This document shows, in pieces, positions 8,444 through 16,166 of a stretch of 64,000 nt of DNA (position 1 is its first letter; each line of letters opens with the position of its first letter). The translations under genes and the position numbers were made by a program. The notes below the pieces were generated by a model that was not told the origin of the DNA, did not search any database, and saw nothing but the letters and a program-made list of their open reading frames with translations. This DNA is from Rhodoferax sp. (GTDB lineage Bacteria > Pseudomonadota > Gammaproteobacteria > Burkholderiales > Burkholderiaceae_C): NCBI GenBank assembly GCA_029866205.1, contig JARWZT010000016.1, positions 1-64,000 of the forward strand, read 5' to 3'.

Positions 8444-8856
8444 GTGCCAATATTGGGCATGGAAACCCAGGGTTCGGCGGCGGGCAGCGGTGCGCCGCGC
8501 TGCAGCAGTTCAATGGAAATCTGGTCAGGCGAGCGCACAAAAGCCATGTAGCCATCCCGCGGCGGACGCACGATGACTACACCCTGTGACTGCAGGCGCT
8601 CGCAGGTGGCATAAATGTCGTCCACCGCATAGGCCAGATGGCCAAAGTTGCGGCCACCGGTGTAGTTTTCGGGGTCCCAGTTGTAGGTGAGTTCCACCTG
8701 CGCGCTGTGGTTGCCGGGCGCCGCCAAAAAAGCCAGGGTGAAACGGCCTTGCGGCACTTCGCGCACGCTCAAGACGTCCAAACCCAGTGCGTCGCGGTAA
8801 AAGCGCAGCGAAGCTTGCAGGTCCGTCACCCGGACCATAGTGTGTAAATACTGCAT
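8437..8856 (-). CDS. VOC family lactoylglutathione lyase-like protein
   Basis: Protein of 139 residues of the glyoxalase I-like VOC type: MQYLHTMVRVTDLQASLRFYRDALG at the start, QVELTYNWDPENYTGGRNFGHLAYAVDD in the middle and SPDQISIELLQRG near the end. The metal ligands are predicted as H5, the Glu of VELTYNW, the His of FGHLAY and the final Glu of SIELLQ. This is the H/E/H/E pattern of E. coli-type GloA. A second, longer glyoxalase is encoded two genes upstream in the same operon, so the two may differ in metal or substrate. It lies ten bases after the cytochrome c gene and overlaps the 2OG oxygenase start. Confidence 0.88.
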   Translation of the reverse strand: MQYLHTMVRVTDLQASLRFYRDALGLDVLSVREVPQGRFTLAFLAAPGNHSAQVELTYNWDPENYTGGRNFGHLAYAVDDIYATCERLQSQGVVIVRPPRDGYMAFVRSPDQISIELLQRGAPLPAAEPWVSMPNIGTW

Positions 8857-8865
8857 GCCGACCGT

Positions 8866-9201
8866 TTACTTCAGGTTGAGTACCCAGGCCGCCAGCTTCT
8901 TGGCGTCTGCCTCGGAGAGTTTGGGATGGGCCGGCATCGGAAGGTCGCCCCACTTACCCACGCTGCCGTTGCGGATGCTTTGCACCAGCAGGGCTTGCGC
9001 ATCGGCTTGGCCCGCGTATTTGGCGGCGACCTCCTTGTACGAGGGCCCCACCAGCTTGGTGGCCACCGCATGGCAGCCCAGGCAGTCGTTCTTGCGGGCC
9101 AGCGCCTCGCTGGCCTGCGCCTGCGCGGCACAACCGACCGCAGCCATGACCATCGCCCATGGGATGAGCACACCAGCGCGTACAAAATGTGGCGTCGCCA
9201 T
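8866..9201 (-). CDS. Class I c-type cytochrome (c551/c552-like)
   Basis: Protein of 111 residues with a signal peptide ending near AQAQA (residue 30). One haem-binding motif, CLGCH, follows in LARKNDCLGCHAVATKLVGPSYKEVAAKY. The axial methionine is supplied by DLPMPAHPKLSEADAKKLAAWVL. The KLVGPSYKEVAAKYAG and final AWVLNL segments are typical of small periplasmic c551/c552 electron carriers. Its place between glyoxalase genes, downstream of a GMC dehydrogenase and its small subunit, suggests that it accepts electrons from the flavin subunit in the periplasm. It starts five bases before the end of the upstream glyoxalase gene spacing and is probably co-transcribed. Confidence 0.93.
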   Translation of the reverse strand: MATPHFVRAGVLIPWAMVMAAVGCAAQAQASEALARKNDCLGCHAVATKLVGPSYKEVAAKYAGQADAQALLVQSIRNGSVGKWGDLPMPAHPKLSEADAKKLAAWVLNLK

Positions 9202-9205
9202 GGCT

Positions 9206-9742
9206 TTAGCGTCCCAGATTTTTCAAACGCCCGGGCTCCACAATCTCGATCCAGTAGCCGTCGGGGTCTTTGACGAAAGCCACGTCCTTCATCTTGCCCT
9301 GGTCGGGGCGTTTGACAAAGGTGACCTGGTTTTGGTCAAACCAGGCCGTGGCCGCATCGAGGTCGGGCACCGAGAAACAGATATGGCCAAAGCCCTGGGG
9401 CTGCGTGTTGCCGTCGTGGTACTTGAACTCGGGGTCGGACTCGGTGCCCCAGTTGTGGGTCAGCTCCAGGATGCCGCGTTGGGCAAACGTCCAGGCGGTA
9501 CGGTCGCCCTCTTCGACCGGTGCGCTGTCGTCGTCCGTGGCACGGTGCAAAAAGTAGAGCGAAAACTTCATCTCCGGGAAATCAAGTTTGCGCAGCACCC
9601 GCATGCCCATCACGCCGGTGTAGAAAGCCAGCGACACCGCCGGATCCTTGATGCGCAGCATCGAATGGTTGAACACAAAGCCGCGGGTCGCGTCAGGCAC
9701 GCCCGGGCTGACGCCTGGGTGGCTTTCGGTAGAAAAGCTCAT
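9206..9742 (-). CDS. gloA: Glyoxalase I (lactoylglutathione lyase), long eukaryote-like form
   Basis: Protein of 178 residues that converts the methylglyoxal-glutathione hemithioacetal to S-lactoylglutathione. It follows the longer human/Pseudomonas-type sequence pattern: SMLRIKDPAVSLAFYTGVMG, ILELTHNWGTESDPEF, QGFGHICFSVPD and DPDGYWIEIVEP. Predicted metal ligands are H26, E93, H120 and E166. The long Zn-type enzymes usually have Gln at the first position, so the His here is notable and resembles the short E. coli type. The start follows the operon order; a longer upstream frame is not conserved-looking. It lies within the GMC dehydrogenase operon, suggesting aldehyde detoxification linked to that oxidation. 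Confidence 0.93.
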   Translation of the reverse strand: MSFSTESHPGVSPGVPDATRGFVFNHSMLRIKDPAVSLAFYTGVMGMRVLRKLDFPEMKFSLYFLHRATDDDSAPVEEGDRTAWTFAQRGILELTHNWGTESDPEFKYHDGNTQPQGFGHICFSVPDLDAATAWFDQNQVTFVKRPDQGKMKDVAFVKDPDGYWIEIVEPGRLKNLGR

Positions 9743-9834
9743 GAAAAAAAGTTCTTTCGCGTTGAAATAAGGGCTCAGGGAATCCACGTCCGCTGCGTGG
9801 GAGAGCAGCGGACGGGTTGCGATGGGAAAGAAAA

Positions 9835-10212
9835 TTACCTGCCCACCGCCGCCACCGCCTTTGGGACGGCTTCATTCACCTGTGCGCGGTTGGGAATGCT
9901 GGTGACATTCGCCGCCGGAAGTGCCTGCATCTGCTGGCGTTCGACGTTGATCACGCAGCGGCGCAGGTAGCGCATGCTGGTGACCCGCAAGAACGATGCA
10001 AAGTTGGGCACCTCTCCCCGATGCGCCAGGATTTCGTCGTGGAACTTCGAAATCAGGGCGTTGGTGGTGCAGCCTTCCTCCTCGGCCATCTCGGCCAAGA
10101 TGTCCCACACCATGTTTTCCAGCCGCAGGCTGGTGAGCACGTTGCGGATACGAACCGTGCGCGAGCGCTGCTCGTACTGAATCGGGTCGGCCTTGACGAA
10201 GTATTCACACAT
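9835..10212 (-). CDS. Ribbon-helix-helix domain protein
   Basis: About 125 residues, beginning MCEYFVKADPIQYEQRSRTVRIRNVLTSLRLENMVWDILAEMAEEEGCTTNALI. The strand RTVRIRNVLTSLRLE followed by two helices matches the RHH_4-type ribbon-helix-helix DNA-binding fold found in many Burkholderiales as a stand-alone small protein. The ATG was preferred over an upstream TTG because a GGAG sits six bases before it. The gene lies between the GMC dehydrogenase gene and glyoxalase I in the same direction, so it may be a local repressor of the operon. Target sites are not evident. The alanine-rich C-terminal tail has no recognised domain. Confidence 0.82.
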   Translation of the reverse strand: MCEYFVKADPIQYEQRSRTVRIRNVLTSLRLENMVWDILAEMAEEEGCTTNALISKFHDEILAHRGEVPNFASFLRVTSMRYLRRCVINVERQQMQALPAANVTSIPNRAQVNEAVPKAVAAVGR

Positions 10213-10241
10213 GGGGGGCTCCGGCAGCAAAAAATAACATC

Positions 10242-11810
10242 TTAAATCGCCCGCTCAGTCATTTGCTTGGCGATGTAGTCCGCCTGGCGAATGGCCAATG
10301 TGACGATGGTCAGCGTGGGGTTCTCGGCACCGCCCGTGGTGAACTGGCTGCCGTCGCTGATGAACAGGTTCGGTATGTCGTGCGTCTGACCCCATTTGTT
10401 GACCACACCGTCTTGGGGGCGGGCGCTCATGCGGCTGGTGCCCATGTTGTGGGTGGACGGATAGGGTGGCGTGCGGAAGGTTTTGATGGCACCGGCCGCC
10501 TGGTAAATCCGCTCGCCCTGGGTAAATGCGTGGTTGCGCATGGCGATGTCGTTGTCGTGGTCGTCGAAGTGCACATTGGGGATGTAGTTGCCCCATTGGT
10601 CTTTGACGTCGGTGTTGAGCGTGACGCGGTTGCCTTCGCGCGGCATGTCTTCACCCACCAGCCACATACCGGCCAGGTTGGTGTAGTGGTCCATCCACCA
10701 GGAGAAGTCAGAACCCCAGCCGCCCGGATTCAGGAACGCGGCCATAAAGGGCACGCCCAGGCTCAGGGTTTCCATTTCGTAGCCACCCACAAAACCGCGT
10801 CCGGGGTTGTGTGCGGCTTCGTCGCGCACGATACCGGCCATGGTGGTGCCGCGGTACATGTGGACCGGGTTCTTGAAGGCCGCGTAGACCGAGCCGGTCA
10901 TGTGGCGCATGTAGTTGCGACCCACCTGGCCCGACGAGTTGGCCAGGCCGTCTTTGAACATGCTGGACGCCGACAGCAGCAACAGGCGCGGGGTTTCGAT
11001 CGAGTTACCAGCGACGCAGACTATGCGGGCTTTCTGGCGTTGCTCTTTGCCGTCCTTGTCAAAGTAGACCACGCCCGTCACTTTGCCCGAGGCGTTGTGC
11101 TCAATACGTGTCACGTGCGACTGGGGGCGGATTTCGAAGTTGCCAGTGGCTTCGGCCTTGGGGATTTCGGTGTACAGGGTCGACCACTTTGCGCCGCTCT
11201 TGCAGCCCTGGAAGCAGAAGCCCAGTTGCATGCAGCGGCCGCGGCCGTCGCGCGGCTGGCTGTTGATGGCCATGTTGCCGGTGTGCACTTCTTTGTAGCC
11301 CAGCTTGGTGGCACCTGCGTGCATGACCTTGAAGTTGTTGTTGCCGGGCAGGCCGGGGATACCGTTGGTGCGGGTCACACCCATTTTGTATTCGGCCTTG
11401 GCGTAGTAGGGCTCCAGGTCTTTGAGGGTGATGGGCCAGTCGAGCAGGTTGGCGCCCTTGACTTCACCGTAGACCGACTTGGTGCGGAACTCGTGCTCCT
11501 GAAAACGCAACGAAGCGCCGGCCCAGTGGGTGGTGGTGCCGCCGACGGTTTTGCAAATCCAGGCAGGCAGACCCGCGAAGTCTTTGGCGACGCGCCATGA
11601 GCCCGAAGTGGTGCGCTTGTCCAGCCAGGCCAGCTGCACAAAGGACTTCCACTCGTCGTTGATGAAGGTCGCCTGCGACTGCATGGCACCCGCTTCAAGC
11701 ACGACCACCTTGATGCCTTTTTGGCACAGTTCGTTGGCCAGGGTTCCGCCGCCTGCGCCGGAGCCGATGATGAGGACGACGGAGTCGTCGGAGTAATCAA
11801 ATTTCGCCAT
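10242..11810 (-). CDS. GMC-family FAD-dependent dehydrogenase, large subunit
   Basis: Protein of 522 residues. An N-terminal Rossmann motif for FAD, IIGSGAGGGTLANELCQKG, lies near residues 14-32 with the ribose-binding Glu in VVVLEAG. The C-terminal GMC domain contains STHNMGTSRMS and a final ISDGSQFTTGGAENPTLT segment. It has no export signal of its own, as expected for the large subunit of gluconate 2-dehydrogenase-like complexes that travel with a Tat-exported small subunit. The small subunit gene is immediately upstream and a cytochrome c gene lies downstream. The likely reaction is oxidation of an alcohol, polyol or sugar acid in the periplasm; the substrate is not determined by the sequence. 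Confidence 0.92.
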   Translation of the reverse strand: MAKFDYSDDSVVLIIGSGAGGGTLANELCQKGIKVVVLEAGAMQSQATFINDEWKSFVQLAWLDKRTTSGSWRVAKDFAGLPAWICKTVGGTTTHWAGASLRFQEHEFRTKSVYGEVKGANLLDWPITLKDLEPYYAKAEYKMGVTRTNGIPGLPGNNNFKVMHAGATKLGYKEVHTGNMAINSQPRDGRGRCMQLGFCFQGCKSGAKWSTLYTEIPKAEATGNFEIRPQSHVTRIEHNASGKVTGVVYFDKDGKEQRQKARIVCVAGNSIETPRLLLLSASSMFKDGLANSSGQVGRNYMRHMTGSVYAAFKNPVHMYRGTTMAGIVRDEAAHNPGRGFVGGYEMETLSLGVPFMAAFLNPGGWGSDFSWWMDHYTNLAGMWLVGEDMPREGNRVTLNTDVKDQWGNYIPNVHFDDHDNDIAMRNHAFTQGERIYQAAGAIKTFRTPPYPSTHNMGTSRMSARPQDGVVNKWGQTHDIPNLFISDGSQFTTGGAENPTLTIVTLAIRQADYIAKQMTERAI

Positions 11811-11840
11811 GGTGTATCTCCAGATTTTTTATGAAACGAC

Positions 11841-12470
11841 TTAGCCCATGTAAGGCTTGGGGCTGGCTTCCAGCGACGGATTGGGCAGCCACTTCAGGTC
11901 TTGGAATCCGCGGGTGATATAGCCGCCTTTTTCCCAGGCCGAGCCGGGGTAACCAAACACGGCGTAGGCCATGTCGTTGTCGTACAGCGAGGTAATGCAC
12001 TGGCCGCGCACCGTGTTGAAAAACGCGGTGCCTTCCATGCCGCGCACGATTTCTTCGCGCTTCTTGGCGTTGGCTTTGGCAAAGCTGCCTCCGGCAGACT
12101 TGTTGAGCCAGGCGATGCCCTCGGACAGCATCTTGGCGGTGTCTGCGCTGCCTGCAGCGGCGCCGTCGAGGTCTTTGGCCAGCAAGGCGTAAACCGCATC
12201 AGGCAACTTCTCGTGCGGGTAGAGCGTGCGGCCCAGGGCTATCAGGACTTTACCGTCGTCGGCAGAGAGTTTTTTAAGCTCAAGCGCCCAGGCACTCGAC
12301 GGGGCCAGACCCGCCAGCAAAGTGCCGGTGGTCAGGGTTCCAAACAACAGGCCAGAACCTTTAAGAAATTCGCGCCGGGCCAGCGGCAAGTTCACTTTGC
12401 GGACGATGCCGCTGTCTTCGTCACAGCCCGCTATTTCGGGGCTCTCTTGGGCGATGGAAATGACACGCAT
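11841..12470 (-). CDS. Gluconate 2-dehydrogenase subunit 3-like small subunit, Tat-exported
   Basis: Protein of 209 residues with a twin-arginine signal, ARREFLKGSGLLFGTLTTGTLL, near residues 31-52. The remainder matches the gluconate 2-dehydrogenase subunit 3 family: LKKLSADDGKVLIALGRTLYPHEKLPD, and a C-terminal GYPGSAWEKGGYITRGF segment. Such subunits carry the partner GMC flavoprotein through the Tat system and form the periplasmic dehydrogenase. The unusual 30-residue extension before the Arg pair is acceptable in Tat substrates, and the ATG has a good GGAG upstream. It is the first gene of the minus-strand operon that ends with the 2OG oxygenase. Confidence in the family is high. Confidence 0.9.
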   Translation of the reverse strand: MRVISIAQESPEIAGCDEDSGIVRKVNLPLARREFLKGSGLLFGTLTTGTLLAGLAPSSAWALELKKLSADDGKVLIALGRTLYPHEKLPDAVYALLAKDLDGAAAGSADTAKMLSEGIAWLNKSAGGSFAKANAKKREEIVRGMEGTAFFNTVRGQCITSLYDNDMAYAVFGYPGSAWEKGGYITRGFQDLKWLPNPSLEASPKPYMG

Positions 12471-12670
12471 GTTTTTGTCTCCGGTGGGTTAGTCGTATCC
12501 GCGCAGCTTCGTGCAGTTGCGGGAACGAGTATCCAAGCGGAGCCCATGGCGTGGGTGATAGCAGACTACCTACAGGGAAAACCCTTGGAGCACCCGAGCC
12601 TGAATGCGTAAAGCCAACCGGTGAACGCGCGCGGCAGACCAACGCTGCCCAGCGCCCAACTCAAACAGCC

Positions 12671-13747
12671 TCAGGTGGAAGCAAAAACCGCATCCAACTC
12701 CGCCATCCACGCCGCTTTTTGCGCTGTGCTGGCAAAGCTGGCCTCGAAGCTGTTGCGTGCGAGTTGCCAGGCGTCTTGCACGGTGAGCGTAGGCAGTGCG
12801 GCAAAGGCGGCTTCAAAATTCGCCAGCAGGTAGCCGCCAAAGTAGGCCGGGTCGTCGGAATTGAGGGTGATGCACAGCCCAGCGTGCAAGAGTGTGGCCA
12901 GGTTGTGCTCGGCCATGGTGCCAAACACGCAGAGCTTGGTGTTGGACAGCGGGCACACCGTCAGCGGCATGCGACTGGCCGCCAGGCGCGCCACCAGCGC
13001 CGGGTCTTCACTGCAGCGCACGCCGTGGTCGATACGCTCTACCTGCAACACGTCCAGGGCGCTGGTGATGTAGGCCGGCGGCCCCTCTTCGCCCGCATGC
13101 GCCACCCCATGCAGGCCCAAGGCGCGGCATTGGGCAAACACGGTGGCAAACTTTTCGGGTGGGTTGCCACGCTCGCCCGAGTCCAGGCCCACGCCGATGA
13201 AGTGCTGGCGGTAGGGCAAAGCAGCTTGCAGCGTCTCGATAGCGGAGGCTTCGGACATATGGCGCAAGAAACACAAGATCAGGCTGGCGCTGATGCCAAA
13301 TTGGGTGTGCGCATCGGCACACGCCCGCGCCAGTCCGCCAATCACCGCGCCCATCGGCACCCCGCGTTCGGTGTGGGTTTGCGGGTCAAAAAACAGCTCC
13401 GCGTGGACCACGCGGTCGGCATGCGCGCGGGCGAAGTAGGCCATGGCCATCGCGTAAAAATCGCTCTCGTCGATCAGCACCGAAGCCCCGGCGTAATACA
13501 GGTCCAAAAAGCTCTGCAGGTCGGTAAACGCATAGGCCGCACGCAGCGCCTCTACGCTCGGGTAGGCCAGCGCCACCCCGTTTTTACGCGCCAATTCAAA
13601 AATCAGCTCGGGCTCCAGCGAGCCTTCAATGTGAATGTGCAGCTCAGCCTTGGGCATGCGCGCGAGCAGTGCGGGGAGGTGGGCGCGGGTGAGGTGGGGG
13701 AATTGCATGGCGGCGATGGTGGTTGGTGGCGAGCGGTGGGTGGGCAT
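12671..13747 (-). CDS. Adenine/adenosine deaminase (metal-dependent amidohydrolase)
   Basis: Protein of 358 residues of the adenosine deaminase superfamily, which hydrolyses the 6-amino group of adenine or adenosine to give hypoxanthine or inosine. Zinc ligands are predicted from LHIHIEGSLEPEL near residue 36, from GVAHAGEEGP and from TLNSDDPAYFGGYL near the C-terminus. The wording HIHIEGSLEPE, SGERGNPPEKF and NSDDPAYFGGY resembles the adenine deaminase (Aah1/ADE) subgroup more than E. coli Add, so adenine is the likelier substrate. The first ATG has a GGA eight bases upstream; an internal ATG 13 codons later is possible. It is monocistronic. Confidence 0.9.
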   Translation of the reverse strand: MPTHRSPPTTIAAMQFPHLTRAHLPALLARMPKAELHIHIEGSLEPELIFELARKNGVALAYPSVEALRAAYAFTDLQSFLDLYYAGASVLIDESDFYAMAMAYFARAHADRVVHAELFFDPQTHTERGVPMGAVIGGLARACADAHTQFGISASLILCFLRHMSEASAIETLQAALPYRQHFIGVGLDSGERGNPPEKFATVFAQCRALGLHGVAHAGEEGPPAYITSALDVLQVERIDHGVRCSEDPALVARLAASRMPLTVCPLSNTKLCVFGTMAEHNLATLLHAGLCITLNSDDPAYFGGYLLANFEAAFAALPTLTVQDAWQLARNSFEASFASTAQKAAWMAELDAVFAST

Positions 13748-13832
13748 AACTAGCGTCCATTGGCGACTCTGCGGTGCTGGGTCCGAACTTTAAGGTGGAT
13801 AACCCGCAGGCTGTAGGAGCCTAAATTGTGGG

Positions 13833-14438
13833 TCACAAGTCGGGCTGGTACCGAAGCTCCATTGCTTCTCGAGACTCATACGGAACAGCGATGCCTGTCT
13901 GATCGCTGATCATCTGCCCGGCAGTAGGCATGACGCCACGGTCTACTTGCGCCTGAAGCGTCCACAGCTTTGATCGTAAAAATGCTTTAGCGCAGTGCAG
14001 ATAGACCGATTGCGGAACGACTTTAATCACCGCCTTTGGCGCACGTCTCTCATCTCGACAAGCTTCGAGTTCAGCCACTTCAAAGGAAAGACTTGCCAAA
14101 CCGTTGACACGTAAGGTCTCGTTAAATCCCGGAATGAAAAAGATCAAGCCTAGCTTTCCTGTCGAAAAAACGTTTTGAAGCGTATCTATCCGGTTGTTGC
14201 CAGGCGCCTCCGGAATGAGAATTTCGCCAGACTGATTGACCTTCACAAAACCTGGCGCTCCACCCCGCGGCGATGCGTCCATGTTGTGCTCGGAGTCAGC
14301 GCTTGCCAGAACCAGAAAAGGCGATAGGCGGATGAAGTCGATGCAGTGCTTGTCAAGGAATGAAATTTCCTTCTTGATTGCACGATCTTGCGGGCGTCCA
14401 AAATAGGACTGCAATGCTTTGATCGTTTCAAATTTCAT
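13833..14438 (-). CDS. PPOX-class FMN-binding split-barrel protein
   Basis: About 201 residues of the pyridoxamine 5'-phosphate oxidase-like fold, in the subgroup described as probable FMN-dependent enzyme, DR_2398 type. Recognisable segments are FIRLSPFLVLASADSEHNMDASPRGGAPGFV, ILIPEAPGNNRIDTLQN, LGLIFFIPGFNETLRVNG and VYLHCAKAFLRSKLW. The ATG was chosen because GGGGAAA lies just upstream; longer in-frame extensions are less protein-like. The reading frame and its surroundings are visibly less GC-rich than the neighbouring genes, suggesting later acquisition. Members of this fold bind FMN or F420, but substrate and reaction are unknown. No partner gene is adjacent. Confidence 0.85.
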   Translation of the reverse strand: MKFETIKALQSYFGRPQDRAIKKEISFLDKHCIDFIRLSPFLVLASADSEHNMDASPRGGAPGFVKVNQSGEILIPEAPGNNRIDTLQNVFSTGKLGLIFFIPGFNETLRVNGLASLSFEVAELEACRDERRAPKAVIKVVPQSVYLHCAKAFLRSKLWTLQAQVDRGVMPTAGQMISDQTGIAVPYESREAMELRYQPDL

Positions 14439-14704
14439 ACTTTCCCCAATCCGTTGATCTGACGCCTTGAATGCGACGTACCGCGACAAAACTTCAGTGC
14501 ACACCGTGTACTGAGCGCACGCAGCGCCAAAGCCTGTGACCCCTCCTGCTATGGCGCTACCACTTGCAAATTTGGAGTGATATGGTCGATGGCGTCTAGG
14601 TTTTGATTGATCGCGAGCGCCTCATGCAGCAGACGGAGATTCGAGGCGAGCCTCAGGCACTACCACCAACGCGACTCGGCCGCGCGGTCGGTACTCTGCA
14701 TACG

Positions 14705-15667
14705 TCAAGGCCCCGCCACGGTCCCCGCAGGTTTGGGCAGCCCGCCGGCGCCAATCTGCGCCACATGCACTTGCACCTCTCGCACTCCCGTCTTGTCCAG
14801 CTCCATGCGCAGCACCCAGCCGCGGTTGTTGACCGGGTCTGAGAAGCCGTCGAAAACAAAGTTGCCCAGGCTGTAAAAAATCGGTTTGCCGCGGTAGCGC
14901 TCGGCGTCTTGTACTTGGTGGGGGTGACCGCCGATGACGGCGTCGGCACCGGCGTCAATCATGGTGCGGGCGAGTTGGCGCTGGCGGGCGTTGGACACCG
15001 GGTCTTCCCAGCCCCAGTGCATGATGGGGATCACCACATCGGCCTTCCAACGGCTGCGTGCGGCTTTGATGTCGCGCACGACTTGCGCGTCTTCACTCCA
15101 GGCCACGCCAGGGCGGTCGGTGTCGGCCTCAAAGCTGCGGGGCTGAAACTCGTCGTAACCCAAGATGGCAATGCGCAAGCCCTTGCGCTCGACGATCCAG
15201 GGGGTGTGCGCCTCGGTCAGGTTCAGGCCGCCGCCATAGACACCCAGACCCTCTTTTTTCAGAAAACCCAGCATCTGCGCAAAGGCCTGCGGACCATAGT
15301 CGCCCGAATGGTTGTTGGCCAGGCCCACGGCGTCGAGGTGGCGCTTGACGTATTTGAGCGTGCTCGGCGGCACCCGAAACACATTGGGTTTGTCGTCTTC
15401 AGGGCTGCCAATGGTGGCCACCACGCACTCCAGGTTGCCGATGCGGATGTCGGCTTCTTTGAAGAGCTTGGCAAAGCCTGCAAACGGGTCTTGGCCGCGG
15501 CGCATGGCTTGGCTGGGTCCGTCCTCCAGCATGATGTCGCCCACCACCACCAGCGACACCGTGCCGGTGTTGGGCGCAGCGGGTGCCTCGGCTTTGGCCG
15601 CCAGCCCCAGCAGCGCCAGCCAGCCCGCGGCAATCAGATACCACACGGCCCTGCGGCGCGCGCTCAT
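14705..15667 (-). CDS. CapA family (poly-gamma-glutamate synthesis type) metallophosphatase-like protein
   Basis: Protein of 320 residues with an N-terminal hydrophobic signal or anchor (about residues 8-26). The CapA/PGA_cap domain follows: VVVGDIMLEDGPSQ, IRIGNLECVVATIG, VGLANNHSGDYG, PIMHWGWEDPVS and VIGGHPHQVQDAERYRGKPIFYSLGNFVFD. These are the D, N/E, NNH, H and GHxH motifs of the calcineurin-like fold. Named after Bacillus CapA, the family is widespread in Proteobacteria without capsule genes, and its role there is not known. No capB or capC partner is present here. The start overlaps the stop of the upstream small secreted protein by four bases, showing coupling. Confidence 0.9.
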   Translation of the reverse strand: MSARRRAVWYLIAAGWLALLGLAAKAEAPAAPNTGTVSLVVVGDIMLEDGPSQAMRRGQDPFAGFAKLFKEADIRIGNLECVVATIGSPEDDKPNVFRVPPSTLKYVKRHLDAVGLANNHSGDYGPQAFAQMLGFLKKEGLGVYGGGLNLTEAHTPWIVERKGLRIAILGYDEFQPRSFEADTDRPGVAWSEDAQVVRDIKAARSRWKADVVIPIMHWGWEDPVSNARQRQLARTMIDAGADAVIGGHPHQVQDAERYRGKPIFYSLGNFVFDGFSDPVNNRGWVLRMELDKTGVREVQVHVAQIGAGGLPKPAGTVAGP

Positions 15668-16107
15668 GGTGCCACCTCGGCCAGGGCGCAGTGGTATTGC
15701 AGCTCTTTGCCGAGCAGTGGTGAATACAGCGCCACGCGCCCGGTCAGTGCGTCGGGTGCCGGGTTGCGCAGGGCTACGGGTTGCAGGTATTGGACGTGTT
15801 GCATAACCATGGGCTGGCGCCGCGTGTTGTAGTAGACGTAAAGATTGACGCTCTCAACGCCAGAGGTGGCACCGCTCTGGGCGGAGGACAACACGATGGC
15901 CTTGAAACGAAAGCGGTTGCCAATGGGCACTGCCGCAACGGTATAGGGGTCGCTGGCCAGGTCGTGCTTCGTGTGGTGGGTCTCAGAGTTGACGTCAAAC
16001 GTGCATTGCAGTTGGGGGCTGGCCAAGGCCAGCGTGGGCACGGCCAGCAGCGCCAGCGCGCCCAGCAATGCGGACCAAGATAAGCGGGGGGTCAAAGCAT
16101 GGATCAT
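15664..16107 (-). CDS. Small secreted protein of unknown function, coupled to the CapA-like gene
   Basis: About 147 residues with a typical signal peptide (IHALTPRLSWSALLGALALLAV, cleaved near LALAS). The mature protein starts SPQLQCTFDVNSETHHTKHDLASDPYTV and contains KAIVLSS, SVNLYVYYNTRRQP and LLGKELQYHCALAEVAP. Two cysteines (QCTF and YHCA) near the two ends could form a disulfide. I do not recognise a named family. Translational coupling to the CapA-like gene by a four-base overlap suggests the two act together in the envelope. An in-frame codon eight residues upstream is an alternative start. Confidence 0.7.
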   Translation of the reverse strand: MIHALTPRLSWSALLGALALLAVPTLALASPQLQCTFDVNSETHHTKHDLASDPYTVAAVPIGNRFRFKAIVLSSAQSGATSGVESVNLYVYYNTRRQPMVMQHVQYLQPVALRNPAPDALTGRVALYSPLLGKELQYHCALAEVAP

Positions 16108-16166
16108 GAAAGGCAGAGGGACAGGGCCCAAACAACGAGGGCCGCAGTGTATGCGCAGCCGCCAGC

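Noticed and set aside
10263..11600. Open frame of about 445 codons opposite the GMC dehydrogenase gene
   Set aside because: Val/His/Gly-rich shadow frame with no motif; the GMC gene on the other strand has complete FAD and C-terminal motifs.
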